Shown: positions 9,903 through 18,493, counted from the first letter of the stretch. The stretch: 64,000 nucleotides of DNA from Hyphomicrobium_A sp963722495 (GCA_963722495.1 CAVRND010000011.1:372001-436000); one strand, 5' to 3'. A program made the numbers and translations. Notes: generated by a model not told the origin, from the sequence alone.

Positions 9903-10094
9903 CTACTTCGTCAGGATCAGCTTGCCATTCTGCGTGATGCGCAGTCGGTAGTCCTGGCCGCTGTGCTCCAGGATCGCTTCGCGCCCGCCGCGCAGAAGCT
10001 CGGAGACGAGCACACGAACCTGCTCGTGCTGCGGGTGGGAGGTGTCCACGACGGTTGCGGTGGTGAATGTCTTGCTATCGGCGACAGTCGTCAT
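9903..10094 (-). CDS. hemP: Hemin uptake protein HemP
   Basis: The protein has 63 residues from the ATG at 10094, which has a GGAG site 8 bases before it; an ATG five codons upstream lacks one. The C-terminal half carries the HemP signature (LLRGGREAILEHSGQDYRLR then GKLILTK). HemP/HmuP is a small protein needed for expression or function of haem uptake systems in alphaproteobacteria. A TGA-N9-TCA site lies 91 bp upstream, in keeping with iron control. No haem receptor or ABC transporter genes are next to it here. Confidence 0.88.
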   Translation of the reverse strand: MTTVADSKTFTTATVVDTSHPQHEQVRVLVSELLRGGREAILEHSGQDYRLRITQNGKLILTK

Positions 10095-10184
10095 CGATCT
10101 GCGCTCCATTTTGTCTTCGGCTCGGCTAGCTGCGCGCGGTGCTCGATCGGGGCTCCGCGCTACGCGCGAACGCTACGGCATTGT

Positions 10185-10199
10185 TGACTTTCTTAGTCA
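10185..10199. promoter_or_regulatory. Candidate iron-responsive operator (IRO/RirA-type box) upstream of hemP
   Basis: The 15-bp palindrome TGACTTTCTTAGTCA fits TGA-N9-TCA, the IRO-box pattern bound by RirA in Rhizobiales. It lies between hemP (minus) and the monooxygenase (plus). The rest of the 427-bp gap (10095-10521) shows no gene and no other clear site. Confidence 0.5.
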
Positions 10200-10521
10200 T
10201 AAATCGTACGCCGCACAAGCCCGGTCTCGCCGGGTTGATCGGTGCCGGCTCTGCTGGAGGGCGGCGCCGCAGGGCAAGCCCGCCAGTACGCTCCCCGTGC
10301 GTGCGCCAGCCAGCCAACTGCCTCCAAGGTGCTCCACAAGGGCGCCTCCCGCCCTTTCACCGCGATAGATCCCCATGTTTACGTCGATCGATGAGCCGCT
10401 GGCCGCGGTCCGGTGGCCGCACGGTCGCCGGCGCGTTAAAAGAAGCGGATGCAGACGGACATCGGTGCGCGGCGGATCGGCACCAGCCCCCGGCGCGCCG
10501 ACGGCAACGAAGGAGAGCACC

Positions 10522-10860
10522 ATGTTCATCGCCATGAATCGGTTCAAAGTCCTGCGCGGCTCCGAGCACGACTTCGAGCAGGTTTGGCTTACGCGCGAAA
10601 CGCATCTCGGCGAGGTGCCGGGTTTTATGGTGTTCCATCTGTTGAAGGGTCCGGAGCGCGAGGATCACGTCCTCTACTCATCCCATACGATGTGGCGTTC
10701 GCGCGCTGACTTCGAGGCGTGGACCAAGTCGGAGGCGTTCCGCAAAGCGCACGCCCGCGCCGGTGGCAACAAGCCGCTCTACCACGGCCACCCGGAGTTC
10801 GAGGGCTTCGAGGTGCTGCAGGAAGAGAAGCGCTCCTCGCGCGTCGACGCCGCCGAATAG
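10522..10860 (+). CDS. Antibiotic-biosynthesis-monooxygenase-fold protein, possibly haem-degrading
   Basis: The protein has 112 residues with an AAGGAG site before the ATG. It matches the dimeric alpha-beta barrel ABM family (FIAMNRFKVLRGSEHDFEQV, PGFMVFHLLKG, WRSRADFEAW), which includes HmoA/IsdG-type haem monooxygenases. Placement across an intergenic region from hemP and an iron-type operator supports a haem or iron role; that is inference. Element A1 begins on the base right after its TAG stop. Confidence 0.8.
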   Translation: MFIAMNRFKVLRGSEHDFEQVWLTRETHLGEVPGFMVFHLLKGPEREDHVLYSSHTMWRSRADFEAWTKSEAFRKAHARAGGNKPLYHGHPEFEGFEVLQEEKRSSRVDAAE

Positions 10861-10923
10861 CTAGTGTGATGATCGAGAAAGCCACCTGAGCTGCTAGGTA
10901 TCGAGCGAATTTCTCGAATCACC
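10861..10923 (+). repeat. Element A1: degenerate copy of palindromic repeat A
   Basis: The left arm CTAGTGTGATGATCGAGAAA is intact. The right arm survives only as GAATTTCTCGAATCAC, with 5 bp missing inside and the terminal CTAG lost. It starts immediately after the stop codon of the monooxygenase gene. No element B follows. Confidence 0.8.
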
Positions 10924-10980
10924 TGCAAGCCCATGTTTCTATGCCCGTGTCCGTCGCTGATCGGCTGCGAAGTGCTGCGC

Positions 10981-11388
10981 ATGAGCCGCCCCATCCTGCT
11001 TGTCGCCGCCGCTGCAATTGTCGATGTCGACAATCGCGTGCTGATCACTCGTCGCCCGCCTGGCCGATCCATGGCCGGGCTGTGGGAGTTTCCGGGTGGC
11101 AAGGTCGAGGCCGGAGAAACGCCGGAGGCAGCGCTACGCCGCGAGCTGTTCGAGGAGTTGGGCATCGACGTCTGCCCGACCTGCCTGCATCCGCTCACCT
11201 TCGCCAGCCACGCTTACGAGAGCTTCCATCTGCTGATGCCGCTGTATCTGTGCCGCCAATGGGATGGCGCGGTCACGGCGCGTGAAGCGCAGGAGCTGGC
11301 GTGGGTGCGCGCGGCGCGACTGAAGGACTACCCCATGCCGCCGGCCGACGAGCCTTTGATCGCACCGCTGCGCGACCTGCTAGTGTGA
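10981..11388 (+). CDS. Nudix hydrolase, MutT/8-oxo-dGTP diphosphatase type
   Basis: The protein has 135 residues. The Nudix box GX5EX7REUXEEXGU is complete (GGKVEAGETPEAALRRELFE then ELGI), and the fold is that of MutT (ILLVAAAAIVDVDNRVLITR). Family members remove oxidised nucleotides such as 8-oxo-dGTP. An ATG at 10933 would add 16 residues, but homology begins at 10981. The last codons, including the TGA stop, are read from element A2 (CTA GTG TGA), so the repeat supplies the C-terminus. Confidence 0.88.
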   Translation: MSRPILLVAAAAIVDVDNRVLITRRPPGRSMAGLWEFPGGKVEAGETPEAALRRELFEELGIDVCPTCLHPLTFASHAYESFHLLMPLYLCRQWDGAVTAREAQELAWVRAARLKDYPMPPADEPLIAPLRDLLV

Positions 11389-11458
11389 TGATCGAGAAGT
11401 CCGCTACATCATGCTCGGCTGGGTAGCGAGGCGGACTTCTCGATCTGAATCACGCTAG
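11380..11458 (+). repeat. Element A2: palindromic repeat A, full length
   Basis: A 79-bp imperfect palindrome bounded by CTAG on both sides. Left arm CTAGTGTGATGATCGAGAAG pairs with a right arm ending GATCTGAATCACGCTAG; TGA is the 3-nt bulge on the right arm. The centre is not paired. It overlaps the 3' end of the Nudix gene and is followed after 14 bp by element B1. Confidence 0.92.
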
Positions 11459-11472
11459 AGACCATAATTTGG

Positions 11473-11548
11473 CTAGTGTCCTTCAGATCGCGAAATTCGT
11501 TCTACCGCCTGCCGCACACTGAGACGAATTTCGCGATCAGGACACTAG
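11473..11548 (+). repeat. Element B1: palindromic repeat B, full length
   Basis: A 76-bp imperfect palindrome bounded by CTAG. Left arm CTAGTGTCCTTCAGATCGCG carries an extra TCA compared with the right arm (CGCGATCAGGACACTAG). Its layout mirrors element A: same ends, same position of the bulge but on the opposite arm. It lies 8 bp from the stop codon of the convergent methyltransferase gene. Confidence 0.92.
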
Positions 11549-11556
11549 GGTGAGCG

Positions 11557-12501
11557 CTATTCCTTCAACTTTCGCTCGTTGACGCCGAGCGCGTCGGCAA
11601 GCCGCGTTTGTGCGGAGCCGGGACGCAGGGGCTTAGGCTGGCTCTCGTCGGGTGCCCACGCGGTCAGCGTGAGGATCTCAAAGGTCGCCGGCACCCGTCC
11701 TTCGGAACCGGCAAAGCGCCCCGCGTAGATCTCCGCCGCCCGCAGAAGCAGCGCGCGCGTCACCGGCGTGCGGCGCCTGGCGATGAGCATGTTGCTGGCG
11801 CCCATCGCCTTGATCTCCTGCATCAGCGCCAGGGGGTTGGCGTAGGTGACGATCACCGTTTCGGAATCGACGACGGGCAGCGCAAAGCCGGCGCGCTGCA
11901 GTAGTGCGCCCATGTCGCGGACGTCTGCGAAGGGCACGACGCGTGGCGAGGCGCCGCCGCTGATCTCGGCTTCCGCCGCGAGCCATGCTTCGCGCAGTTC
12001 TTTCAGCGTCGTGCCGCCGAGCAACGAGGCGAGCAGCAGCCCATCGGGCTTCAGGGCGCGACGAATCTGCACCAGCGCCCCCGGCAGATCGTTGACGAGC
12101 TGCAGAGACAGGCCCGAGACGACGAGGTCCAAGGACGCGTCGGCGAACGGCAGCGCATCCTCCTCGGCGACGACGCGCAAGCTTGTGTTGCTGCTTAGCA
12201 GGGCCTCCGCCGTCGCATCGACGTCGATGACGCGCTCCACGCCTGCAATGCCCTGGATGGCTTGCGAGACAAGGCCATGGTGAGAGCCGATATTGGCCGC
12301 CAGGGGAAAGCCGCGGCGGACGATGGCCAGCCGCTCGGCTAGATCGTCGGCAACGCGCGCCAGCAGGAAATCGTGTTGCGGCGCCGAAGCCGCCACGCGC
12401 GCGCGCCGCCGCGCCAGCAACGCGCGGTCAAAGAGGCGAACGGGGGCGGCATCGGCTGACAATACGAGGTGCTCGCGGCGGCGGGGATTGAGCGCTACCA
12501 T
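11557..12501 (-). CDS. SAM-dependent methyltransferase-fold protein, NDUFAF5-like
   Basis: The protein has 314 residues. The N-terminus (VRLFDRALLARRRARVAAS) and core match the alphaproteobacterial NDUFAF5/BioC-like group. The SAM-binding region is present (VIDVDATAE, LPFADASLDLVVSGLSLQLV, LKPDGLLLASLLGG). In mitochondria NDUFAF5 hydroxylates an arginine of complex I subunit NDUFS7, so a complex I assembly role is likely. Its start is 38 bp from the divergent ComF gene, the usual pairing in Rhizobiales. Confidence 0.82.
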   Translation of the reverse strand: MVALNPRRREHLVLSADAAPVRLFDRALLARRRARVAASAPQHDFLLARVADDLAERLAIVRRGFPLAANIGSHHGLVSQAIQGIAGVERVIDVDATAEALLSSNTSLRVVAEEDALPFADASLDLVVSGLSLQLVNDLPGALVQIRRALKPDGLLLASLLGGTTLKELREAWLAAEAEISGGASPRVVPFADVRDMGALLQRAGFALPVVDSETVIVTYANPLALMQEIKAMGASNMLIARRRTPVTRALLLRAAEIYAGRFAGSEGRVPATFEILTLTAWAPDESQPKPLRPGSAQTRLADALGVNERKLKE

Positions 12502-12539
12502 GATCGCTCGGCGTGCTCTTGGCCAGCGTATCGGGCGTC

Positions 12540-13310
12540 ATGCTACAATGGGGGACAGACGCCGTCGGAGCCTTGCGCTCGGCGGCAGCGGTGGTGGCGG
12601 ACATTATTGTCCCGCCCGTCTGCCTTGCCTGCCATCGCCCACTCTCCTCGCACGATGCCATCTGCTCGCGTTGCTGGTCGGACATTGATTTCATCCGGGC
12701 GCCGCTGTGCGATCGCCTGGGGATCCCGCTGCCCTTCGACGTTGGCGGCACGATGATTTCGGCGGCCGCGGCGGCCGATCCGCCGAGCTACGACCGCGCA
12801 CGTGCCGTCGCTCGCTTCGACGGCGTCATGCGCGATCTAGTGCACGACCTCAAATTCCGTGACCGGCACGATGCGCGCCGCCTGTTTGGGCGCTGGCTGA
12901 CCGAGGTCGGCGCCGCGTTGCTCGCCGATGCGGACGTCATCATGCCGGTGCCGCTGACGCGCGGACGCCTGGTGACACGACGCTTCAACCAGGCGGCCAT
13001 CCTGGCGCAGGCTGTTTCCGGGCTGACAGGCATGCGCTACGAACCGCTCGCGTTGCAGCGCATCAAGCGCACCCGGCCGCAGGTCGGCCTCAGCCGCGAG
13101 CAGCGCCGCGACAATGTCGCCGGTGCCTTCGCCGTCGCCGACATCAAGACGGACGAGCTCGCGGGCGCCAAGATCGTGCTCATCGACGACGTTATCACGA
13201 CGGGTGCCACCGTCCGGGCCTGCGCCCGCGCCCTCAAGCGCGCCGGCGCCTCGCGCGTCGACGTCCTGGCGCTGGCCATGGTTACCGATGCCGCCTTCCT
13301 GTCGCCTTGA
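12540..13310 (+). CDS. ComF family phosphoribosyltransferase-like protein
   Basis: About 256 residues from ATG 12540; a GTG at 12513 would add nine. An N-terminal zinc-ribbon-like part has paired Cys (VCLACHRP and CSRCW), followed by a phosphoribosyltransferase domain with the PRPP-binding signature VLIDDVITTGATV and RRFNQAAILA. ComF proteins are linked to DNA uptake in competent bacteria; the role in alphaproteobacteria is less clear. It is followed at 125 bp by glutaredoxin. Confidence 0.87.
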   Translation: MLQWGTDAVGALRSAAAVVADIIVPPVCLACHRPLSSHDAICSRCWSDIDFIRAPLCDRLGIPLPFDVGGTMISAAAAADPPSYDRARAVARFDGVMRDLVHDLKFRDRHDARRLFGRWLTEVGAALLADADVIMPVPLTRGRLVTRRFNQAAILAQAVSGLTGMRYEPLALQRIKRTRPQVGLSREQRRDNVAGAFAVADIKTDELAGAKIVLIDDVITTGATVRACARALKRAGASRVDVLALAMVTDAAFLSP

Positions 13311-13434
13311 ACACCACAGTGAATAAGGCGGTGCGTACCGTCACCAGTCTTTGCGCACCGCCGCCAAAAGATTAAATTATGCGCGGTTGAACCGCGGCGA
13401 ACCGGCCTTGCGGGGAGGAATAGACGAAAGAGCC

Positions 13435-13692
13435 ATGGCCAGGATTATCCTCTACACGACCCGATTTTGCCCCTACTGCCACATGGCCAAAGAGCTACTG
13501 CGCAAGAAGGGGGTTACCGCAATCGAGGAGATCGACGTCAGCCAGTGCGAACTGCGCGCGCAGATGAGTGCCAAGGCCGGCGGTCGCCACACGGTTCCGC
13601 AGATCTGGATCGGCGATCGGCACGTCGGCGGCTGTGACGATCTTTATGCGCTCGACCGCGAAGGCAAGCTCGACCTGCTGCTCGCCGCCTAA
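13435..13692 (+). CDS. grxC: Glutaredoxin 3
   Basis: The protein has 85 residues, a dithiol glutaredoxin with active site CPYC (TRFCPYCHMAKELL), cis-Pro loop HTVPQIWIG and GGCDDLYAL. It reduces disulfides and glutathione mixed disulfides in the cytoplasm. It forms a likely operon with the nitrilase-type amidase and DUF1178 genes, which start 50 bp downstream. This glutaredoxin-amidase-DUF1178 order is conserved in Rhizobiales. Confidence 0.94.
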   Translation: MARIILYTTRFCPYCHMAKELLRKKGVTAIEEIDVSQCELRAQMSAKAGGRHTVPQIWIGDRHVGGCDDLYALDREGKLDLLLAA

Positions 13693-13742
13693 CATCCGCA
13701 AGGCTGAGCGCATCGCACCGATGAAGGAAGTTGGCCCCCGAA

Positions 13743-14612
13743 ATGCCTGACGTACAACGAGCGTTCCGCGTCGCCCTCGTGCAGATGTGTGCGGGCCGCG
13801 ATGCGGCAAAGAACATCGCCGCCGTCGGGGAGTTGATCCGCAAGGCGGCCGCGGGCGGCGCGCAATACGTGCAAACGCCCGAGATGACCAACATCATGGA
13901 GCTGGACCGCACGCGGCTGCTGGCGGCCATCAAGCCGGAGGGAGATGACCCCGGCGTCACCCAGTTTCGTTTTCTCGCCCGCGAGCTCGGCATCTGGCTG
14001 CATATCGGGTCGATGGCGCTGATGGGCGAGCGCGGCAAGCCGGTCAATCGCTCGCTGCTCATCTCGCCGGCCGGAGCGATCGCCGCGCGCTACGACAAGA
14101 TCCATATGTTCGACGTCGATCTGGGTGGCGGTGAGTCCTACAAGGAAAGCGCCACCTACGAGCCCGGACGTGAGGCGGTAATCGCTAGCCTGCCGTGGGG
14201 CCGGCTCGGCATGACCATCTGTTACGACCTGAGGTTCCCGCATCTTCACCGCGCCCTCGCCCAGGCAGGCGCGCGTTTCCTCGCAGTCCCGGCGGCGTTT
14301 ACCAAGCCGACAGGAATCGCTCACTGGCACACGCTGCTTCGTGCACGCGCTATCGAATGCCAGTGCTACGTGTTCGCCGCCGCGCAGGGCGGAAAACACG
14401 AAAATGGCCGGGAAACATTCGGCCATAGCCTCGTCATATCACCCTGGGGTGAGGTGTTGGCGGAGGCTGACGTTCAGCCCTCAGTCACGTTCGCCGATGT
14501 TGAATTGCAACGGTTGGATGACGTTCGTCGTCAGGTCCCGTCTCTGCGGCACGATCGGCCCTTTGACGTGGTATATGCGGCAGATACGCCGCCAGGAGAG
14601 GTCGCGTCGTGA
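13743..14612 (+). CDS. Carbon-nitrogen hydrolase (Nit1-type deaminated glutathione amidase)
   Basis: The protein has 289 residues of the nitrilase superfamily, branch 10. The catalytic triad is visible: Glu in QTPEMTN, Lys in RYDKIHMFDVDL and Cys in MTICYDLRFP. Nit1 hydrolyses deaminated glutathione, a damaged by-product of transaminases, to alpha-ketoglutarate and Cys-Gly. The placement after glutaredoxin fits glutathione upkeep. Its stop overlaps the next start by four bases (GTGA). Confidence 0.9.
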   Translation: MPDVQRAFRVALVQMCAGRDAAKNIAAVGELIRKAAAGGAQYVQTPEMTNIMELDRTRLLAAIKPEGDDPGVTQFRFLARELGIWLHIGSMALMGERGKPVNRSLLISPAGAIAARYDKIHMFDVDLGGGESYKESATYEPGREAVIASLPWGRLGMTICYDLRFPHLHRALAQAGARFLAVPAAFTKPTGIAHWHTLLRARAIECQCYVFAAAQGGKHENGRETFGHSLVISPWGEVLAEADVQPSVTFADVELQRLDDVRRQVPSLRHDRPFDVVYAADTPPGEVAS

Positions 14613-15031
14613 TCAAGTACCGACTTCAGTGCACGCATGGACACGAGTTCGAGGGCTGGTTCGCCTCGAGCGCGTCCTATGACGCTCAGGTCGAGGCCGG
14701 GCAGCTGACATGCCCGGAATGCAATAGCAGCGATGTCGGCAAGTCGATCATGGCGCCCAACCTGGCGCTGCGCACCGATGTCGAGGTGACTCTCGCCGAC
14801 GACGACATGCCGGCTCGCTACCGCAACCTCGTGCGCGAGGCGGCCCGGGTACTGACCGCTACGTCAGAGGATGTCGGCGCCCGCTTCCCGGAGGAAGCTC
14901 GCAAAATCCACTATCGCGAGGTTGAGCAGCGCACCATTCGCGGCACCGCTTCGATGGACGAGGTCCGCGCGTTGGTGGAGGAGGGCGTCGAGATCATGGC
15001 GTTGCCCCGGCTGCCGGAGGACACGAACTAG
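14609..15031 (+). CDS. DUF1178 family protein
   Basis: The protein has 140 residues and starts at a GTG overlapping the upstream stop, which indicates translational coupling. The N-terminus is a rubredoxin-like zinc ribbon (CTHGHEFEGWF, then CPECNSSDV), and the C-terminal half holds the conserved KIHYREVEQRTIRGTAS segment. The family is found almost only in alphaproteobacteria and relatives, usually in this neighbourhood. Function unknown. Confidence 0.9.
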   Translation: MIKYRLQCTHGHEFEGWFASSASYDAQVEAGQLTCPECNSSDVGKSIMAPNLALRTDVEVTLADDDMPARYRNLVREAARVLTATSEDVGARFPEEARKIHYREVEQRTIRGTASMDEVRALVEEGVEIMALPRLPEDTN

Positions 15032-15041
15032 ATTTCCGGCC

Positions 15042-15365
15042 TCAGCTCTGCGCCAATACAACCACGGTATAAAGCAGCGCGGACTTCGGATCCTCGGTGC
15101 GGAATCTCGGCTCGCTGCTGCCCGGCGACACCCAGGTATAAGCGGCCGTATCGTGGCTCCAGATGCCGTGCACGTGCCCCGCTCGTTCGATGACGATGCC
15201 GTTCGCCGGGCTGTAGGCCAGCGAGTAGCCCTTCAGCTTGAGGGTCTCGTTCTTCCTCAGCAGACCGAACAATGCTCGATTGCGCGCGTCACTCATAGCG
15301 GCCCCCAGTTCACTCCAATCCTGGACACTGCGTGGCACCGGTTCGGCGCCCCGCACCGCTCCCAT
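15042..15365 (-). CDS. Hypothetical protein
   Basis: About 107 residues from the ATG at 15365 (GGGGA upstream); an ATG at 15296 is an alternative. The sequence is compact and not low-complexity (NETLKLKGYSLAYSPANGIV, GIWSHDTAAYTWVSP). I do not recognise a family. It is convergent with the DUF1178 gene, with 10 bp between the stops, and divergent from alkaline phosphatase. Confidence 0.5.
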   Translation of the reverse strand: MGAVRGAEPVPRSVQDWSELGAAMSDARNRALFGLLRKNETLKLKGYSLAYSPANGIVIERAGHVHGIWSHDTAAYTWVSPGSSEPRFRTEDPKSALLYTVVVLAQS

Positions 15366-15548
15366 TCCCAAATCCCCGCTGGAGCGACGTCCCAGAGTTG
15401 AAATGAAACAGACACAAATTCAATAATTGCGTTGGGTATTCGTTAGTAATTCCATACCGGAATACTCCAGGCAGCGAACGCTGTTCGTGCCGTTACTGGG
15501 CAGCAATTAAAGGTCTCTCTGCCATTGCGAGCGGGCTTCGACCTCGTT

Positions 15549-15566
15549 CTGTCACATTCACTTCAC
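15549..15566 (+). promoter_or_regulatory. Weak Pho-box-like direct repeat upstream of alkaline phosphatase
   Basis: CTGTCACATTCACTTCAC resembles two 7-bp half sites with a 4-bp spacer, the layout of PhoB boxes, but the second half matches poorly. It is 52 bp before the phosphatase ATG. The function of the downstream gene is the main support. Confidence 0.25.
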
Positions 15567-15617
15567 GCGTCGGCGATAGGCAGGCACGCTGCCACAACCA
15601 CCGAAAATGCGAGTCGC

Positions 15618-17348
15618 ATGCTGTCCATTCTCCGCGCCGCCCTTGTGCTGAGCGCCTTCTGCACCGCCGCCAGTGGCCAAACGATCTATCCCATCGACAA
15701 GGCGCAGATCCTCAAGGGGGCGACCTTCGACCTGAAGGTCGAGTTTCCCGCTGCAACCCCCGCCACCGAAATCAAAGTGACGCTCAACGGCGAGGACGCA
15801 GCCAAGGCGTTGGGCCGCGCGGCTTACATCACCGCCGACGAGGATGGCCTGGGTCAAACGGCCTACTGGATACGCGGAGCGCATCTCGACAAGGCCGGCA
15901 GCGTCGCCGTCGAGGCCAGTGCCGGGTCGGCTCGCGCCAGCGTTGCCTGGAACGTCTACGGCACGCCCGACGGGCGCCTAGCGAAGAACGTCATCCTGCT
16001 CATCGGGGACGGTATGTCGATGGCGCACCGCACGGCCGCCCGCATGCTGTCGAAAGGCATTTCGCAGGGAACATATGGCGGCGAGCTCGCCATGGACGAC
16101 ATGCCCCACATGGCGCTGGTGTCGACCTCTGGAACCAACTCCATCGTCACCGACAGTGCGAACGCCATGACGGCCTATGCGACCGGCCACAAATCGTGCG
16201 TCAACGCGCTCGGCGTCTACTGCGCATCGAACCGCAGCACGCTCGGGCATCCCAACATCGAGACCATCGCCGAGCTCGCCAAGCGCCGTCTGGGGATGGC
16301 GGTTGGGGTCGTGACCGACACGGAGATCGAGGATGCGACGCCCGCCGGGATGATCGCGCACACCCGGCGGCGGACCGACTACGACGACATCGTGCGCATG
16401 TTCTATTGGCTTCAGCCGGACGTCATCATGGGCGGCGGCGGCCTGAATTTTCTTCCTGCCACCGATCCGCGCGGCAAGCGCAAGGACGGCGAAAACTACA
16501 TCGCCAAGTTCGAGAAGGCTGGCTACGCTTTCGTCGACACTGCCGCGGGGCTCAAAGCTGCTGCCGACAGGCCCGAAACGACGAAGCTGCTCGGTCTCTT
16601 CAACGACAAGAACATCGATGGCGCGCTCGATCGCAAATTCCTCAAGAAGGGGACGGTCGACACGTTTCCTGACCAGCCAGACCTGACCGAGGAGATGCGT
16701 GCGGCACTCGCGGTGCTCTCACGCGGCGACAAGGGTTTCATCTTGATGGTCGAGGCCGGACGGATCGACAAGTACAGCCATTCGCTCGACTGGGAACGGG
16801 CCGTCTACGACACCATCATGTTCGACAACGTCGTCAAATTGGCCAAGGATTTCGCGGCCAAGGACAACGATACGCTGGTCATCGTGGTGCCCGATCACGC
16901 GCATCCGGTCTCGATCATCGGCACCTATGACGACAGCAAGGGCGAGCAGCTGCGAGATCGCCTGCAGACATATGCGGCGGCTGGATTCCCGAATTATCCG
17001 GCTCCGGATGCCGAGGGCTACCCAGGCAAGGTCGACGTCACGCGCCGTCTCGCCATGGTCTTCGCCGCCTATCCTGACTACTGCGATCCGGGCAAGCCCT
17101 ACTTGGAAGGCGAGAACCAGCCGACGTCGGCGCCGGAAGGTGAGAAACAGACCGCCAACGAAGTCTATTGCAAACCGGGCGCGGCGCGCAAAATCGGCAA
17201 CCTGCCGTTCACCGCTCGCAACGGCGTGCACGCAGCGGACGATGTTGTGTTGACGGCGATGGGGCCGGGAGCTGATGTCCTGCACGGACGCGTCGACAAC
17301 ACGTTCGTGTTTCGCGCTATGGCGCGCGCGCTTGGGCTCGGAAAGTGA
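15618..17348 (+). CDS. Alkaline phosphatase, PhoA family, exported
   Basis: The protein has 576 residues from ATG 15618, where a signal peptide begins (MLSILRAALVLSAFCTAASG, cleaved before QTIYP). A short beta-rich N-terminal domain comes first, then the alkaline phosphatase fold: LIGDGMS metal site, nucleophile Ser in TDSANAMTAYATGHKS (about residue 180), EAGRIDKYSHSLDW and PDHAHPVS metal ligands, and NGVHAADDV near the end. It hydrolyses phosphomonoesters in the periplasm for phosphate supply. It stands alone, with a GntR regulator convergent behind it. Confidence 0.93.
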   Translation: MLSILRAALVLSAFCTAASGQTIYPIDKAQILKGATFDLKVEFPAATPATEIKVTLNGEDAAKALGRAAYITADEDGLGQTAYWIRGAHLDKAGSVAVEASAGSARASVAWNVYGTPDGRLAKNVILLIGDGMSMAHRTAARMLSKGISQGTYGGELAMDDMPHMALVSTSGTNSIVTDSANAMTAYATGHKSCVNALGVYCASNRSTLGHPNIETIAELAKRRLGMAVGVVTDTEIEDATPAGMIAHTRRRTDYDDIVRMFYWLQPDVIMGGGGLNFLPATDPRGKRKDGENYIAKFEKAGYAFVDTAAGLKAAADRPETTKLLGLFNDKNIDGALDRKFLKKGTVDTFPDQPDLTEEMRAALAVLSRGDKGFILMVEAGRIDKYSHSLDWERAVYDTIMFDNVVKLAKDFAAKDNDTLVIVVPDHAHPVSIIGTYDDSKGEQLRDRLQTYAAAGFPNYPAPDAEGYPGKVDVTRRLAMVFAAYPDYCDPGKPYLEGENQPTSAPEGEKQTANEVYCKPGAARKIGNLPFTARNGVHAADDVVLTAMGPGADVLHGRVDNTFVFRAMARALGLGK

Positions 17349-17377
17349 CAGTAGGCGAAGCCTGTCAGCCTAACTGA

Positions 17378-18112
17378 TCAGCTCATCTCGGCGAAGTAGT
17401 GATGGTCGCCCAGGTGGCAGCGCGCCACGCGCCATTCGATCGGCCGACTGTCGATGGCATAGACGACGCAGTCGAGTGTCAGCAGGGGTGTGCCGTCAGC
17501 CACCTTCAGAGCGTTTGCGTCTGCGCCCTTGGCCGCGGCGACGCCCACCTTCTCTTCGGCGCGTCCGAGCAGCACGCCATAGCGGTGGGCGAGGACCACG
17601 ATGCTCGGCGAGACGTCCCGCTCCTGGGCCAAGCCGGGAAAGCGCGCTTGCGGAACGGTTGAGTCCTCGACCATCAGGGGGACGTCGTTGTGCGTGCGGA
17701 CGCGATGCAGGCGAAAGACAGGCTCACCGCTGCGCAGATGCAGCAACCGCGCCTCAGTCTCGTTTGCCGATGCCGAGGCGATGGTGCAGCTCGCGGTCAC
17801 GCTGGCGATCCTGATGCCGTCGGGATCGCGGATATTGTTAAAGCGCACCGCTTGTTCGTTCGACGTCTGGTCGATGACGAAGGTGCCGCGCCCTTGGCGC
17901 CGCGAAATGAGATGCTCGCTCTCCATCTCGTCGAGGGCCTTGCGCACCGTGCCGACGCTGATACCGAGCTCGCGCGACAGTTCGATCTCGTTGGGGATTG
18001 CCGCTCCCGGCTTCCAGGATCCAACGGCGATGCGTTGGATGAGCATGTCTTTGACCTGCAGATAAAGAGGCCGTGTCGAAAACCGTCCCACCGCTGTCAT
18101 TGGATGCCTCAA
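17378..18112 (-). CDS. GntR family regulator, HutC/UTRA subfamily
   Basis: The protein has 244 residues. The winged-helix GntR domain lies at about 12-80 (PNEIELSRELGISVGTVRKA, ISRRQGRGTFV) and the UTRA ligand domain at about 95-240 (EPVFRLHRVRTHNDVPLMVE). The HutC subfamily responds to small metabolites such as urocanate, sugars or phosphonates; the ligand here is not evident. It is divergent from bioB, but the biotin repressor BioR belongs to another GntR type, so a link with biotin is not implied. Confidence 0.9.
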   Translation of the reverse strand: MRHPMTAVGRFSTRPLYLQVKDMLIQRIAVGSWKPGAAIPNEIELSRELGISVGTVRKALDEMESEHLISRRQGRGTFVIDQTSNEQAVRFNNIRDPDGIRIASVTASCTIASASANETEARLLHLRSGEPVFRLHRVRTHNDVPLMVEDSTVPQARFPGLAQERDVSPSIVVLAHRYGVLLGRAEEKVGVAAAKGADANALKVADGTPLLTLDCVVYAIDSRPIEWRVARCHLGDHHYFAEMS

Positions 18113-18232
18113 AGTTTGCTGGCCCTGAGATTCCGCACGTGCGCAAGTGGCCTACAATCCCTGCGTGTAGATCGACGTCTCCGCTCCAGGAAACCTTTGC
18201 ACTACATAGGACGCACACGCTCACACCGATGA

Positions 18233-18254
18233 TATTCTACAGTAAAGTAGAATA
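18233..18254. promoter_or_regulatory. 22-bp perfect-arm palindrome between the GntR regulator and bioB
   Basis: TATTCTAC-AGTAAA-GTAGAATA has 8-bp perfect arms in an AT-rich stretch, 120 bp before the GntR start and 380 bp before bioB. It is a good operator candidate, most simply for autoregulation by the GntR protein. It does not match the BioR consensus TTATMKATAA. Besides this and the hairpin at 18459 the 520-bp gap holds no gene I can support. Confidence 0.5.
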
Positions 18255-18458
18255 ATCGATGTTAACCATAGCACGTTTTGCGGATGATGGCGGATGTTTG
18301 TCCCCGGTTAATTCATTGTTGAACTGCAAAGTGCGACATGGGCGCGCAAGATTGACATGAGCCGGTGAGGAGCGTCGGTCGCTTCTTAAGGAAGTGTCTC
18401 GCCTTGACGCCAAGGAATAATCTGGGCGCGGCGCCCTTTCGCGAACCCGTAGTCAGTA

Positions 18459-18493
18459 GCCCCGCCAGGAGATCCTCCCCTGCGTGGCGGGGC
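18459..18493 (+). other. GC-rich hairpin in the bioB leader
   Basis: GCCCCGCCA pairs with TGGCGGGGC across 17 bases, about 140 bp before the bioB ATG. There is no T run, so it is not a standard terminator. It may be leader structure or chance in GC-rich DNA. Confidence 0.3.

Noticed and set aside
18233..18254. BioR operator for the biotin operon
   Set aside because: The palindrome does not fit TTATMKATAA and lies far from bioB; the nearby GntR protein has a UTRA domain, unlike BioR.
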